A DNA stretch of 64,000 nt. Source: Periweissella cryptocerci. GTDB lineage: Bacteria > Bacillota > Bacilli > Lactobacillales > Lactobacillaceae. Location: assembly GCF_004358325.1 (NCBI RefSeq), contig NZ_CP037940.1, forward strand, positions 1 through 64,000, read 5' to 3'. The notes beneath the pieces are model-generated. The model searched no databases, had not been told where the DNA came from, and worked only from the letters and a program-made list of their open reading frames with translations. Made by a program: the position numbers and the translations under genes. Within the stretch, counting starts at the first letter, position 1, and each line of letters opens with the position of its first letter. Shown here piece by piece: positions 6,308-16,214 of this stretch.

Positions 6308-8755
6308 TTAATTAGTCACAACTTCTAGCAAACGTGCTTCCATTGCAATAGGTACCCCTTCAGTATCAACATCAACGACAAATGAACCATTTGAGTAGCG
6401 TTGTGAATTAGGGTGATCACCAGGAATAATATCGTGGGTTTTACCACGACTGGTAGTGACAGTTAACGCGTGTTGGAGTGAGTCTAACACGACAAAGTCC
6501 ACAATTTCATGTGGTTCAGACTTTAATTCGCGCAAGATTTGGACACCACGGCGCGCCCGTGAAGTTGGGGCAATTTCCCCTACTTGCATGCGTTTGAAGG
6601 CACCACGTTGCGTAATTAGCCCGACATCAGCTTTGTCATCGGTAAGCGCTACATCTACCACGACATCGTCATCACGCAAGTCCATTGATTTTACCCCACT
6701 AGTTCGGGGGCCGTTCGTTGGCACTTCAGCTAAGTCATAACGCAAACCATAACCATTCTGTGACATCAAGAGGACGGCGCCACTAGCGGCCACCGGAACA
6801 TAGGTCACGCTAACCACTTTGGCATCATCAGTCTTGAGTTTAGTGTAAACACTGGCGCGTTTTTTATAGCCGCGACCAGGTGTCAAATCGGTGTAAGCGG
6901 TTTGCTTGATGTAACCGTCAGAAGTGGCAACTAAGAATGTGCCCGCTTCTTCGAGCGTCTTAAAGACAAAGACATTGAGCATTTCTTCGTCTGCATCTAA
7001 GCCGTTAATCGTTTGCGAAACGTGTTCACCGATTTCCTTCCAGCGCACATCACTAACTTCGTGAATTGGTCGGTAAATCAAGTTCCCCTTATTTGTGAAT
7101 ATAAAGAGGTGTGACAACGTATTAACCTTATCAAGGAAGATTGGGTGGTCATCATCGCGCAAGCCATTATCGTCGGTGCCTGAGGCGTTAAATGAACGGA
7201 TAGATGAACGCTTCACATAACCAGCTTTAGAAACCATCAAAATGACATCTTCATCGGCAACCATGACCGTTGTGTCAATTTTTAATTCTTCAACTTGGTC
7301 TTCGATAACTGTTCGGCGATCATCCCCAAAGTCTTTTGCCATTTGCTTCAGATCAGCACGTAAGACTTTGTGGAGTTCCTTTGGTTCCGCCAAGATTAGA
7401 TTATATTGTTCAATGGCAGCGGCTAACTTAGCTGCTTCTTCTTGTAACGCAACCACGTCAGTATTCGTCAAACGGTACAATTGCAAAGTCACGATTGATT
7501 CAGCTTGTTCATCGCTAAAACCATATTCCGCCATAATGTTGTCTTTGGCGTTTTTACGGTTTTCACTAGCGCGAATTGTGGCAACAACTTGATCAAGAAT
7601 CGAAACCATCTTAATCAAACCTTCAACGATGTGTTGGCGCTTCTTCGCCTTTTTCAAATCAAACTGAGTCCGCTTAGTGATAACTTCTTTTTGGAAATTT
7701 AAGTAAGCTACTAGCGCTGTTTTCAAGCCGATGTGTTCAGGGCGTTGATTGTGAATGGCGACCATGTTGAAGTTGTAAGTCACTTGTAAATCAGTTTTCT
7801 TAAACAAGTATGCCAAAATCCCATCGGCATTGGCGTCCTTACTTAATTCAATGACAATTGACAAACCCTCGCGGTCAGATTCATCACGAACTTCAGAAAT
7901 TCCAGCTACATCCTTGTTTAAACGGATTTCATCCATTTTCTTAACAAGTTGGGCTTTGTTAACTTCATAGGGAATTTCGCTTACTTCGATCGCTTGCTTA
8001 CCACCTTTAAGGGGCTTGATTTCCGTCTTAGAACGTAAAATCACGCGACCCTTACCAGTTTGGTAGGCTTTTTTTATGCCATCAATCCCTTGTAAAATAC
8101 CACCGGTTGGAAAATCAGGACCTTTGACAAATTCCATTAAGTCTTCAAGTTCAGCTTTTGGATGCGCTAATAAGTACACCAATGCGTCAATGACTTCACG
8201 TAAGTTGTGTGGTGGAATATCCGTCGCGTAACCGGCTGATATCCCTGTCGCCCCATTCACGAGCAAATTAGGGAAATGGGCTGGCAATACTGTGGGTTCA
8301 TATTCCGTATCATCGAAGTTCAAGACCATATCCACGGTATCTTTTTCCAAATCACGGAGCATTTCACCGGCAATCTTGCTCAAACGGGCTTCCGTGTACC
8401 GCATTGCGGCGGCAGAATCCCCGTCCATTGAACCATTATTCCCGTGCATATCAATCAATGGTGCGCGTAACTTCCAGTCTTGGGACAATCGGACCATTGC
8501 TTCATAAATTGAAGAATCCCCGTGTGGGTGAAAGTTACCCATGATGTTCCCAACGGATTTTGCCGACTTACGGAAGGCTTTATCATATGTGTTACCGTCT
8601 TTGTTCATCGCAAACAAAATTCGGCGTTGAACAGGCTTCAAGCCATCACGAATATCGGGTAAAGCCCGTTCCTGGATGATGTATTTTGAATAACGCGCAA
8701 AGCGGTCACCCATGACATCTTCTAAGGCTAATTCTTGAATATTATCGTCAGCCAT
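6308..8755 (-). CDS. parC: DNA topoisomerase IV subunit A
   Basis: This 815-aa subunit forms the DNA breakage-reunion half of topoisomerase IV, which decatenates daughter chromosomes with ParE. It has the winged-helix domain with HPHGDSSIYEAM (residues 76-87) and active-site Tyr120 in AAMRYTEARLSK. A tower/coiled-coil region and C-terminal pinwheel repeats (e.g. GYIKQT, GYGLRYDL, GAFKRMQVGE) follow. The quinolone-determining positions read Ser81-Ser82 and Glu85, the usual susceptible residues. The ribosome site AAAGGAG supports the start. It lies 41 bp after parE and is very likely co-transcribed with it. It is ParC rather than GyrA because of its pairing and C-terminal pattern. Confidence 0.95.
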   Translation of the reverse strand: MADDNIQELALEDVMGDRFARYSKYIIQERALPDIRDGLKPVQRRILFAMNKDGNTYDKAFRKSAKSVGNIMGNFHPHGDSSIYEAMVRLSQDWKLRAPLIDMHGNNGSMDGDSAAAMRYTEARLSKIAGEMLRDLEKDTVDMVLNFDDTEYEPTVLPAHFPNLLVNGATGISAGYATDIPPHNLREVIDALVYLLAHPKAELEDLMEFVKGPDFPTGGILQGIDGIKKAYQTGKGRVILRSKTEIKPLKGGKQAIEVSEIPYEVNKAQLVKKMDEIRLNKDVAGISEVRDESDREGLSIVIELSKDANADGILAYLFKKTDLQVTYNFNMVAIHNQRPEHIGLKTALVAYLNFQKEVITKRTQFDLKKAKKRQHIVEGLIKMVSILDQVVATIRASENRKNAKDNIMAEYGFSDEQAESIVTLQLYRLTNTDVVALQEEAAKLAAAIEQYNLILAEPKELHKVLRADLKQMAKDFGDDRRTVIEDQVEELKIDTTVMVADEDVILMVSKAGYVKRSSIRSFNASGTDDNGLRDDDHPIFLDKVNTLSHLFIFTNKGNLIYRPIHEVSDVRWKEIGEHVSQTINGLDADEEMLNVFVFKTLEEAGTFLVATSDGYIKQTAYTDLTPGRGYKKRASVYTKLKTDDAKVVSVTYVPVAASGAVLLMSQNGYGLRYDLAEVPTNGPRTSGVKSMDLRDDDVVVDVALTDDKADVGLITQRGAFKRMQVGEIAPTSRARRGVQILRELKSEPHEIVDFVVLDSLQHALTVTTSRGKTHDIIPGDHPNSQRYSNGSFVVDVDTEGVPIAMEARLLEVVTN

Positions 8756-8796
8756 CTCAATCTCCTTTGATTAAATTTTAAATGCTAGTTAATTAA

Positions 8797-10905
8797 TTAG
8801 AATAACTTAATATCTGGATCTGTTTTAGTTTCATTGTCGGCAGTTGTGCGCCAATCAGTAATCACTGGTTCAGCAGTGGGTAATTCATCAACCGCTGTAT
8901 CGGTTGTTACGACTGCGACAGCTGCATCTTCAGCCAAATTCGATTCATCATTGAGCACGCTCGCCGTGTCCAAAATCGAGTCTGATTCTTCTAACGTGAA
9001 GGCGACGTTGTCTTCAATCCACTTCCGGCGTGGTTCGACTTTATCACCCATCAGCGTGGTAACACGTTTTTCAGCCAGAATGGCATCGTCAATCCGGACC
9101 CGAATTAATGTCCGTGATTCAGGATTCATCGTCGTATCCCATAATTGGTCGGCGTTCATTTCACCCAACCCTTTAAAGCGTTGCAGGCCAAAACCTTTAC
9201 CGAGTTCTTGTTGCTTTTCGGCAAGTTGTTCGTTTGTCCAAGCATAGACGATTTGTTGTTTCTTACCGACACTTTTTTGAAGTTTATACAAAGGTGGCAA
9301 GGCAATATAAACCTTACCAGCTTCAATCAATGGGCGCATGTATTTATAGAAGAAAGTGAGGAGCAAGGTTTGAATGTGAGCCCCATCATCATCGGCATCG
9401 GTCATGATGATGACTTTACTATAATTAGCGTCTTCTAGGCTAAAATCAGGACCAACTGATGCGCCAATTGTATAAATCATCGTGGCGATTTCTTCATTTT
9501 TCATGATGTCAGCTAATTTGGCTTTTTCGGTGTTCAAGACCTTACCACGTAATGGCAAGATCGCTTGGAACTTCCGATCACGGCCTTGCTTAGCGGAACC
9601 ACCGGCAGAATCCCCTTCGACTAAGAACAATTCATTTTTCTTGGCGTTTTTTGATTGAGCAGGGGTTAACTTACCAGATAGCAACCGTTCTGTCTTGCCC
9701 TTTTTCTTACCGCTACGACTTTCATCACGGGCTTTACGAGCAGCTTCACGGGCTTCGCGGGCCTTCAATGACTTACGGATAAGCATTTGCCCAAAGTCAC
9801 CATTTTCCATCAAATAGTACCCAAGTTGCTCGTTAATAACGGTATCAACAATTGAACGGGCTTCGGGGGTCCCGAGTTTGTCTTTAGTTTGACCTTCAAA
9901 TTGAAGTAATTCTTCAGGCACACGTAAAGAAATGACGGTTGCAAGGCCTTCACGCACGTCGGAACCTTCAAGATTCTTATCTTTTTCTTTTAACAAGCCA
10001 ACCTTACGGGCGTATTCGTTAAAGGCTTTCGTCCAAGCGGAACGGAAACCAGCTTCGTGCGTACCACCATCCGGGGTCCGCACGTTGTTAACAAATGACA
10101 ACGTAGTTTCGGTGTAGCCATCGTTATATTGAGCGGCCACTTCTACCTCAACACCTTGTGAAAAGCCATCGAAATACATGATGTCACCAAGGGTTTCTTT
10201 GTCTTCATTCAAGTAGGCGGCAAATTCTTTGATACCTTCTTGATAGAAGAATTCTTCGTGGCGTTCTTGGTTGGCGCGTTCATCAGTCAACGTAATCTTG
10301 ATATTCTTTAATAAGAAAGCTGATTCACGTAAACGTTCTGAGAGCGTACCAAAATTGTACACAGTCGTTGAAAAAATTTTGGGATCTGGTTTAAAGGTCA
10401 CCTTAGTACCATTGTGTTCCTTAGTCTTACCTAAGTTTTCCAAGGTACCAACTGGTGTCCCACCATTCGCAAAGTGTTCTTCATATTTAAAGCCATCACG
10501 GACAATCGTGACGGTTAATGCTTCACTTAACGCGTTAACAACGGATGAACCAACCCCGTGTAAACCACCAGAAGTTTTATAACCACCTTGACCGAATTTA
10601 CCACCGGCGTGGAGGACAGTTAGGATAACTTCAGGTGTTGGCTTACCTGAGGCGTGCATCCCCACGGGCATCCCCCGACCATGATCGACAACCGTGATTG
10701 CGTTATCGGCGTGAATGGTCACGTTGATTTCGTCACCATAGCCAGCAAGGGCTTCATCGACCGCATTATCAACAATTTCGTATACTAAGTGGTGCAAGCC
10801 GCGGCCGTCAGTTGACCCGATATACATACCAGGTCGCTTACGTACGGCTTCAAGTCCTTCAAGGACCGTAATGGAATCATCTGAATATTCAGGTTTTTTC
10901 GCCAT
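8797..10905 (-). CDS. parE: DNA topoisomerase IV subunit B
   Basis: This 702-aa ATPase subunit of topoisomerase IV has a GHKL ATP-binding domain: EIVDNAVDEALAG near residue 43, DHGRGMPVG near 74 and GGLHGVGSSVVNAL near 113. The transducer domain follows. The TOPRIM domain has EGDSAGGSAKQGRDR near residue 430 and DADDDGAHI near 505. It ends in the standard RFKGLGEMN block plus an acidic, variable C-terminal tail of about 50 residues. It is first in the parE-parC pair. The start follows GAGGGAAT. A gap of over 200 bp upstream must hold its promoter, though none was recognised with confidence. Confidence 0.95.
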   Translation of the reverse strand: MAKKPEYSDDSITVLEGLEAVRKRPGMYIGSTDGRGLHHLVYEIVDNAVDEALAGYGDEINVTIHADNAITVVDHGRGMPVGMHASGKPTPEVILTVLHAGGKFGQGGYKTSGGLHGVGSSVVNALSEALTVTIVRDGFKYEEHFANGGTPVGTLENLGKTKEHNGTKVTFKPDPKIFSTTVYNFGTLSERLRESAFLLKNIKITLTDERANQERHEEFFYQEGIKEFAAYLNEDKETLGDIMYFDGFSQGVEVEVAAQYNDGYTETTLSFVNNVRTPDGGTHEAGFRSAWTKAFNEYARKVGLLKEKDKNLEGSDVREGLATVISLRVPEELLQFEGQTKDKLGTPEARSIVDTVINEQLGYYLMENGDFGQMLIRKSLKAREAREAARKARDESRSGKKKGKTERLLSGKLTPAQSKNAKKNELFLVEGDSAGGSAKQGRDRKFQAILPLRGKVLNTEKAKLADIMKNEEIATMIYTIGASVGPDFSLEDANYSKVIIMTDADDDGAHIQTLLLTFFYKYMRPLIEAGKVYIALPPLYKLQKSVGKKQQIVYAWTNEQLAEKQQELGKGFGLQRFKGLGEMNADQLWDTTMNPESRTLIRVRIDDAILAEKRVTTLMGDKVEPRRKWIEDNVAFTLEESDSILDTASVLNDESNLAEDAAVAVVTTDTAVDELPTAEPVITDWRTTADNETKTDPDIKLF

Positions 10906-11194
10906 CTAAAGGATTCCCTCTTTCATTAAAAATCTTAATTGTTTTATTTAAACTAATTACAGCACGCTAATACCCTGGATGGACTAATTTTTAAATGATA
11001 ACCCGCTGGTTAATCACTTACTGGGTATTGGCGATAACTTAATTAGTTTATTTTATTTCGCTAGTCACGACAAGGAAAAAATAACTTTGCGCAATCGTGC
11101 ACTTTCTAGCTTACTACCTTCAGCGGGCGTTGTATAGCATTTTCAACGGGATTATGCGTAAAAAAGGAAGTGCATTAACGCACGATTTGCGGTA

Positions 11195-11465
11195 GCCGTG
11201 GGATTGAGTAACATTGACCACTCCGTGCCAGTAAATTACTTGGCGCACCACGCTGGAAGCAACCGACCAAGCCAGTCTGTGCTTATGCCTGCGAATCGGC
11301 AACGCAAAACATCCCAGCATTTTGTTTCACAAAATACTGAATCTAATCCTAACGCGATTAGATTAGCCTTGCAGGCTGGATGTCTGTCTCAGATTGATTC
11401 CCACAACGTGTGTGGAACCAGTCTCTTCGTTAGTTTGAGCAAGTAATATGCCGTAATCCTTTTAG
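11195..11465 (+). repeat. R5: chimeric palindromic element
   Basis: The left part reads like domain A (CCACTCCGTGCCAGTAAATT, then CTTGGCGCACCACGCTGGAAGC). It continues into unrelated hairpins (CATTTTGT/ACAAAATA, ATCTAATC/GATTAGAT). It then switches to the R2/R4 type (TCTCAGATTGATTCCCAC, GTGTGGAACCAGTCTCTTCG, TAATATGCCGTAATCC) in its short form. The GCGGT loop is lost, so this copy looks recombined or decaying. The rest of the gap between parE and the next gene (10906-11564) shows no coding potential; two small frames there are repeat by-products. Confidence 0.65.
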
Positions 11466-11472
11466 CGCACGT

Positions 11473-11524
11473 TAAAAAGCCTGAATTCGCCCCTCTTACT
11501 ACAATCGGGAGACATCAGGCTTTG
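11473..11524 (-). terminator. Terminator of the DUF2325 gene
   Basis: A minus-strand stem AAAGCCTGA/TCAGGCTTT has an inner CTCCC/GAGGG stem and is followed by T residues, about 40 bp after the stop codon. Confidence 0.75.
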
Positions 11525-11564
11525 TTTTACGGGCGCTTAGCCGAGTTATGTGCTAGCGCTTTAA

Positions 11565-12284
11565 TTATTGTGTAATTTCATCGCTATGGGCATCGGCATA
11601 ATCGGTGAGGGCTTTTTTGATGGAGCGGAAGACAATCCCCGTGCCGTAACCACGGAATTCCTCAAATGGGACGTGGTGTTTCTTGGCGAGATCATGGCCA
11701 TCCCAGCTAAGTTGGTGGCTGATTTGTTCGAGGACAAACAAAACTACATCGGCTTTGGCAATCTTAGCCTCGAGGATTGCGGTATTAATGGGGTGCGCAT
11801 CGTAATAATCAAACAACCCGTTGTACTGCTGAATACTAGCACTACATTGACTAGTAAATGATTTCCCGCCTAAAAGTAAGATACGCTTACCCTGCAAGTC
11901 GAATGCATAGGCATCACTCCCCTTGCTAGCATCACGATTGTCATTTTTCACATATTTCTTTTTGTCGCGCTTAAAGTACTGGCCCCCATTATCATTAGGG
12001 TGCTTGGTGAACTTGGTTTGCTCTTTTTCAGCCAATACCGCTACTTCACTTAAATCAACGCGCTTTTGGAACTTGGGCAGTGCTTCAACTGACACTTCAG
12101 TTTTGACGTTATCAGTATCGTCACTAGCCCATAGATCTTCTAACGACATAAACGTCGCATTTTGTTTGATACCATTCTTACTCGTATTATGTGCGGTATC
12201 TAGGTCGGCCATGGTTTCTTGTGACCGGTTCTTTGGAATACCATTTTTATTGAGATTCTTGTATGGATTTTTTCGGCTACACAT
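11565..12284 (-). CDS. DUF2325 domain protein
   Basis: This 239-aa cytosolic protein has a charged, low-complexity N-terminal half (residues 1-125, rich in Lys, Asn and Asp). Its C-terminal domain (about 130-230) looks like DUF2325: a strand KRILLLGGKSF, then ADVVLFVLEQISHQLSWD, then a final GTGIVFRSIKKAL helix. DUF2325 folds like a small Rossmann-type domain of unknown role. The start has a strong AAGGAGG site. It is convergent with nothing and has its own terminator. Confidence 0.6.
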   Translation of the reverse strand: MCSRKNPYKNLNKNGIPKNRSQETMADLDTAHNTSKNGIKQNATFMSLEDLWASDDTDNVKTEVSVEALPKFQKRVDLSEVAVLAEKEQTKFTKHPNDNGGQYFKRDKKKYVKNDNRDASKGSDAYAFDLQGKRILLLGGKSFTSQCSASIQQYNGLFDYYDAHPINTAILEAKIAKADVVLFVLEQISHQLSWDGHDLAKKHHVPFEEFRGYGTGIVFRSIKKALTDYADAHSDEITQ

Positions 12285-12530
12285 CGGATTAACCTCCTTG
12301 ATTTTTTTAATTAAATAAATTATACCGTATCAGCGCGTAAATAAAACACTTTCTAGCTTATCTTCTTAATACCCTGTCGCTTATGACGTAACTTGGTCGT
12401 AACTTTCGACATCAAATCAGCGGCTTTTTTGACCCAGTTTTGTAATAGTGGACGGCTACAATGACGTGTGTCATAAATTAATTCAAATGATACAATATAA
12501 AATTTTATAAAATAAGAAGGCTATTAAACC

Positions 12531-13004
12531 ATGCATATAAAAAAGATAATCCTCGCGTTATTACTTACAGTGACGGTGTTCACCGCTATCAATTCAGTTG
12601 CACCAACGACTGCTGATGCCGCCGTCACCGTTCACCGGATGAAGGTTGTCCACTATGCCGAAAAGTTTATTGGGACACCTTACGTGTTAGGTGGCATGTC
12701 ACGACGGTCATTTGATTGCTCAGGACTTGTTGCGTACACCTTCGAGCATGCTGCTCACATTTACTTACCACATAAAGCAGCCCGCCAAGCTCGGATGGTT
12801 AAACATATCAAGCGTAGCAACGTAAAAGCAGGCGATTTACTCTTCTGGTCACATTACGGTTATGTCTATCACGTCGCGATTGCGATTAGTCACGCCCAGT
12901 TCATTCAAGCTCCCGAACCAGGCGGACGGGTTGAAATCTCAACAATTAGCCAGTGGCACCCTTCGTTTGTTGGCCGAGTACGCCACCATGCCTACGTATA
13001 TTAA
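12531..13004 (+). CDS. Secreted NlpC/P60 peptidoglycan hydrolase
   Basis: This 157-aa protein begins with a signal peptide (positively charged MHIKK, hydrophobic stretch, cleavage likely after the TADA-A region near residue 31). The rest is a bare NlpC/P60 (C40) domain: catalytic Cys63 in FDCSGLVAY, His114 in YHVAIA, and GTPYVLGG at 48-55. Such enzymes cut D-Glu-diamino-acid bonds in cell-wall peptides. It has no binding repeats (no LysM or SH3), so it is a minimal form. It is the only plus-strand gene among its neighbours and has its own terminator. Confidence 0.9.
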   Translation: MHIKKIILALLLTVTVFTAINSVAPTTADAAVTVHRMKVVHYAEKFIGTPYVLGGMSRRSFDCSGLVAYTFEHAAHIYLPHKAARQARMVKHIKRSNVKAGDLLFWSHYGYVYHVAIAISHAQFIQAPEPGGRVEISTISQWHPSFVGRVRHHAYVY

Positions 13005-13016
13005 TTAAATCCAAAC

Positions 13017-13060
13017 AAAAGACCTTGAAACTACCGGTAGCCGGCTTTCAAGGTCTTTTA
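13017..13060. terminator. Terminator of the NlpC/P60 gene
   Basis: A long stem AAAAGACCTTGAAA/TTTCAAGGTCTTTT surrounds an inner CCGGTAGCCGG loop, just after the stop codon. It could act on both strands. Confidence 0.85.
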
Positions 13061-13162
13061 ATGTTGTAATGCGTTATTCAAGTCGCTGTCTAACAGTGTA
13101 GTGTGCTATGAAGCGGTGCTAAACGTGCTAATTTTTAAATGCCGGCAAATCTATCAACAGAT

Positions 13163-15679
13163 TTACTTGGCAAAAACGTTCACGCCAATTCCTGGTACGG
13201 TGGCGTCCTTTGTAGCAATGTTAGCACCAGTTGTTTGGGTACTATCGTTAGTAAGAACCAACTTGTAACCGGTCATATCGGTCGCTTTGAAATCAAGTGG
13301 TGTATTGTTTACGTTTAATACAACGACGTATTGCTTTGTCGCACCTTGAAGATGGTAAGCTACAACATTATCGCTAAGTTGGAGTTGCGCAGTGGCTTTG
13401 TCGATAGCTGCGTAATCATTTAAGCGGAACGCTGGTTCACTCTTACGTAATGCTAATAATTGCTTGAAGTAGTTCACTACATCGCGATTTTTGATAGCTA
13501 AGTTGTAGTCTAATGAGTTTTCACTATCAGGCTTGTTATAACTATTGTTATCGCCATTCTTAGTCCGCATAAATTCTTGCCCAGAATGCACAAATGGCGT
13601 CCCATCAGCTAGTACCGGAATCGTTGTTGCGAGCATGTCACGTTTTTGCGCTTGTGCTGGTGTATCTTTTTGAGTCGTTAAGGCATTGGCATTAATTGTG
13701 GCGAGTTTATCGGCTAAGGTCAAGTTATCATGCACCGCAATGTAGTTGATGCTTTGACTAGGTGTCAAAAATGTTTTTTCATTCAAATTATGACTACCAG
13801 TCATTAATTTATAGATGGTATTTTCGTTATTTGGTGTCCCACCGATAAAGCCTAAATCGTCACTCTTAAAGACATTACCCGTTGTCGTATCGCGCATATC
13901 GTTATTAAATGCACTGACACCAGGCATTTTGTTCATGTTAGGTAAGGCTGCCCGTTGGCTCGCAGGAATTGCAGAGGGACTGTTCCAACCTTCACCAAGC
14001 ATGATGATTGATGGATCAATCTTATTTAAGGCTTGGCGGACTTGATTAATCGTTGTAACGTCAATTAATCCTAAATAGTCAAAACGGAAACCGTCAATAT
14101 GATAGTTTTTTGCCCAGTAAGTAACACTGTCAACGATGTATTTACGCATCATTGGACGTTCGGTCGCTAAATCATTACCGACACCGGATGTTTTTTCCAG
14201 TGAACCATCCGCATTTTTACGGAAGTAGTAACCAGGGACAGTTTTTTCAAAGAATGAAGCGTCGTAGGTACCGTTCTTACCGCCATTCCCTAACACGTGG
14301 TTATACACGACATCTTGAATAACCCGTAAACCATTTTTATGGTAGGTATTAATCATGTTCTTCATTTCGATGATGCGCGCGCTTGGGTCTTGGGGATGAG
14401 TGCTGTAACTACCTTCTGGTACGTTGTAGTTTTTTGGTTCGTAGCCCCAGTTATATGGTGCTGGTTTTTGCGCTTCGTTATTATTAAAGTCATTAAATGG
14501 CAGGAATTCAACGTGAGTGACACCTAATGATTTAATGTAATCTAACCCGGTGATTTGGCCTTGGCTAGTCTTACCACTTTCGGCTGCTCCCTTGTATGTT
14601 CCCTTATCAGCAATGCCAGAATCCTTGTTCATTGACAAGTCGCGCACACTAGCTTCATAGATAACAGCATCAGTTGGTTGGCTAAATTTGCCCATCCGGT
14701 CAAAGTTCTTCACTTGCGTAGCTGCGGGTGCTAGGACTACTGAGCGATCCCCATTTTCAGTAACTGCCGTTGAATATGGATCTTGGGTCACAGTTTGCTT
14801 ACCGTTTGGGAAGGTCAATTGAAACGCGTAAGCCGTATTAGTTTGATTGCCGGTGAGTTGTACTGACCAAACGTTGTGCGCAATTTTCATCGCTGTGGTT
14901 TTCTTCACCGCTGCGTTAGGTGCAGTCGTTTGATACGTAATTAAGTTAACTGACTTTGCGGTTGGTGCCCACAACTTAAAGCTCGTTGCATTGGTGGCGT
15001 ATTGGTAACCCAATGTCCCATTGTAATCATAACGTTGATCAAAGTTTTTATCATTTACGTTACCAATATTGGTGTTTATCACACCTGCGGGGATAAACTT
15101 GGCAACGGTAATTTTGGCCGTCGTTGCAACATAGGTTATTTTTTTCGTCCGTTTAGCGGTGGACACAAGCTTGAGGTTATGACCGACGGCAAATTTGTGT
15201 TGAAAATTAAGTTGCCCATTCTTAACCGTAATCCGCTTAACGTAAGTATTGTTATCGTAGATTTTGACAGTTGCATGCAGATTTGTTTTAGCCGTTAATT
15301 TACCTGATTGTGAATTATAAGCTACATGCTGTAAATAACTAACAGCGCCGGCATTAGTCGTCTTGACCGCTTTACGGTACTTAACTGCCTTGGTGCTACG
15401 CGTCAATGAAACGACTTTAATCGCATGACCAGCGTTGAAATTATGCTGTAACGTCACTTTCCCGTTGCGAACAATAAAAGTTTTAACGCGTTTGCCGTTA
15501 TCGTAAATGCGGACAGTCGCCTTTTTCCCGGTGCGCGCCGTCAACTTATGAGTGCGTGGATTATATACGACATGTTGTAAGCGGCTTGAGCGAACTTGAT
15601 TCGCTGATGCCAAACTTGGTGCTGCTACCCCAAAGGCAGTTACTGCCAACAAGGTAATTCCCAATTGTGCTTTGTTCAT
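13163..15679 (-). CDS. pulA: Secreted type I pullulanase
   Basis: This 838-aa extracellular enzyme should cut alpha-1,6 branches in pullulan, starch or glycogen. It has an N-terminal signal peptide (cleavage near SLASA, about residue 26). Two copies of a 65-residue beta-rich repeat follow (about 28-92 and 110-180; both LQHV.YN...KLTA.T...A.V.IYDN), probably for surface or polysaccharide attachment. A CBM48-like segment (SFKLWAPTAKSVNLITYQ, about 235) precedes the GH13 barrel. The barrel shows YNWGYEPKNYNVPEGSYST, VIQDVVYNHV, DGFRFDYLG (nucleophile Asp), IMLGEGWN (acid/base Glu) and AVHDNLTL. The start uses an AGGGAGAG site. No neighbouring sugar genes are present. Confidence 0.92.
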   Translation of the reverse strand: MNKAQLGITLLAVTAFGVAAPSLASANQVRSSRLQHVVYNPRTHKLTARTGKKATVRIYDNGKRVKTFIVRNGKVTLQHNFNAGHAIKVVSLTRSTKAVKYRKAVKTTNAGAVSYLQHVAYNSQSGKLTAKTNLHATVKIYDNNTYVKRITVKNGQLNFQHKFAVGHNLKLVSTAKRTKKITYVATTAKITVAKFIPAGVINTNIGNVNDKNFDQRYDYNGTLGYQYATNATSFKLWAPTAKSVNLITYQTTAPNAAVKKTTAMKIAHNVWSVQLTGNQTNTAYAFQLTFPNGKQTVTQDPYSTAVTENGDRSVVLAPAATQVKNFDRMGKFSQPTDAVIYEASVRDLSMNKDSGIADKGTYKGAAESGKTSQGQITGLDYIKSLGVTHVEFLPFNDFNNNEAQKPAPYNWGYEPKNYNVPEGSYSTHPQDPSARIIEMKNMINTYHKNGLRVIQDVVYNHVLGNGGKNGTYDASFFEKTVPGYYFRKNADGSLEKTSGVGNDLATERPMMRKYIVDSVTYWAKNYHIDGFRFDYLGLIDVTTINQVRQALNKIDPSIIMLGEGWNSPSAIPASQRAALPNMNKMPGVSAFNNDMRDTTTGNVFKSDDLGFIGGTPNNENTIYKLMTGSHNLNEKTFLTPSQSINYIAVHDNLTLADKLATINANALTTQKDTPAQAQKRDMLATTIPVLADGTPFVHSGQEFMRTKNGDNNSYNKPDSENSLDYNLAIKNRDVVNYFKQLLALRKSEPAFRLNDYAAIDKATAQLQLSDNVVAYHLQGATKQYVVVLNVNNTPLDFKATDMTGYKLVLTNDSTQTTGANIATKDATVPGIGVNVFAK

Positions 15680-15914
15680 TTTAACTTGACTCTCCCTATC
15701 CTACAAACTATTAAATTAGTGGCACTTATTATCCCTAATTAGCGCTCTTTTTAGTATGTTACCATAAGTAAAATAATAAGAATGCGGCAACTTCGCATTT
15801 TTAACTAATAACTTATTGTTAATTAAGGGTGTTTTGTAGATTGCTCATGCCGCAAGTTAACGGCGTGACTGCCAAGAACGCCGTGGTTAAGGCGTTTCAA
15901 CGGGTACTAGCCAT
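15680..15914. other. Gap upstream of pulA with no gene
   Basis: Only a small GAATGCG/CGCATT hairpin with T-run (15780-15802) and AT-rich promoter-like sequence are visible here. No coding frame with a ribosome site was found. Confidence 0.4.
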
Positions 15915-15958
15915 AAAAAAAGCCCCACCCCAGTTAGCAAACTAACCGTGCTGGAACT
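15915..15958 (-). terminator. Terminator of the GNAT-like gene pair
   Basis: On the minus strand AGTTCCA pairs with TGGGGCT and GGTTAG with CTAACT. The stem ends in seven Ts, about 20 bp after the last stop codon. Confidence 0.7.
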
Positions 15959-15980
15959 CCCCATCCACTACTTATTTAAT

Positions 15981-16214
15981 TTATTCTCGCTGCTTATCCC
16001 GTTCAGCCGCTTCACGATACAAAGGTTCCATGTCTTCATCCGTTAACGGGCGCCCTAGTTTTTTAATCAACAGGTCGGCCTTGCGCATATTGAATGGCCG
16101 ATCTTCAGCTGGTATTGCCCAGACACCATCGGTCATGTTGTTTTCCATCTCGTCTGCTGCCCTTAGGTAAGGATCTGTTAAGTAACTGTCTTTATTCATT
16201 ATAATTCCCTCCAA
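15981..16214 (-). CDS. Small charged protein partnered with GNAT-like gene
   Basis: This 77-aa protein is rich in Asp, Glu, Lys and Arg, with no cysteine or membrane segment (MEGIIMNKDSYLTDPYLRAADEMENN start; the true start may be Met6 at MNKDS, which is closer to the GGAGGGA site). It overlaps the 3' end of the gene at 16192 by about 20 bases, so the two are translated together. A tiny acidic protein coupled to an acetyltransferase-like protein resembles a toxin-antitoxin layout, but no antitoxin DNA-binding motif is visible. I do not recognise its family. Confidence 0.6.
   Translation of the reverse strand: MEGIIMNKDSYLTDPYLRAADEMENNMTDGVWAIPAEDRPFNMRKADLLIKKLGRPLTDEDMEPLYREAAERDKQRE

Noticed and set aside
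6076..6315. 79-codon plus-strand frame before parC
   Set aside because: It is made by repeat R4 and runs into the parC terminator.
8834..9438. Long plus-strand frames opposite parE
   Set aside because: They are antisense shadows of a conserved gene.
11120..11446. Two opposing small frames upstream of parE
   Set aside because: Both are by-products of repeat R5 and have no start signals.
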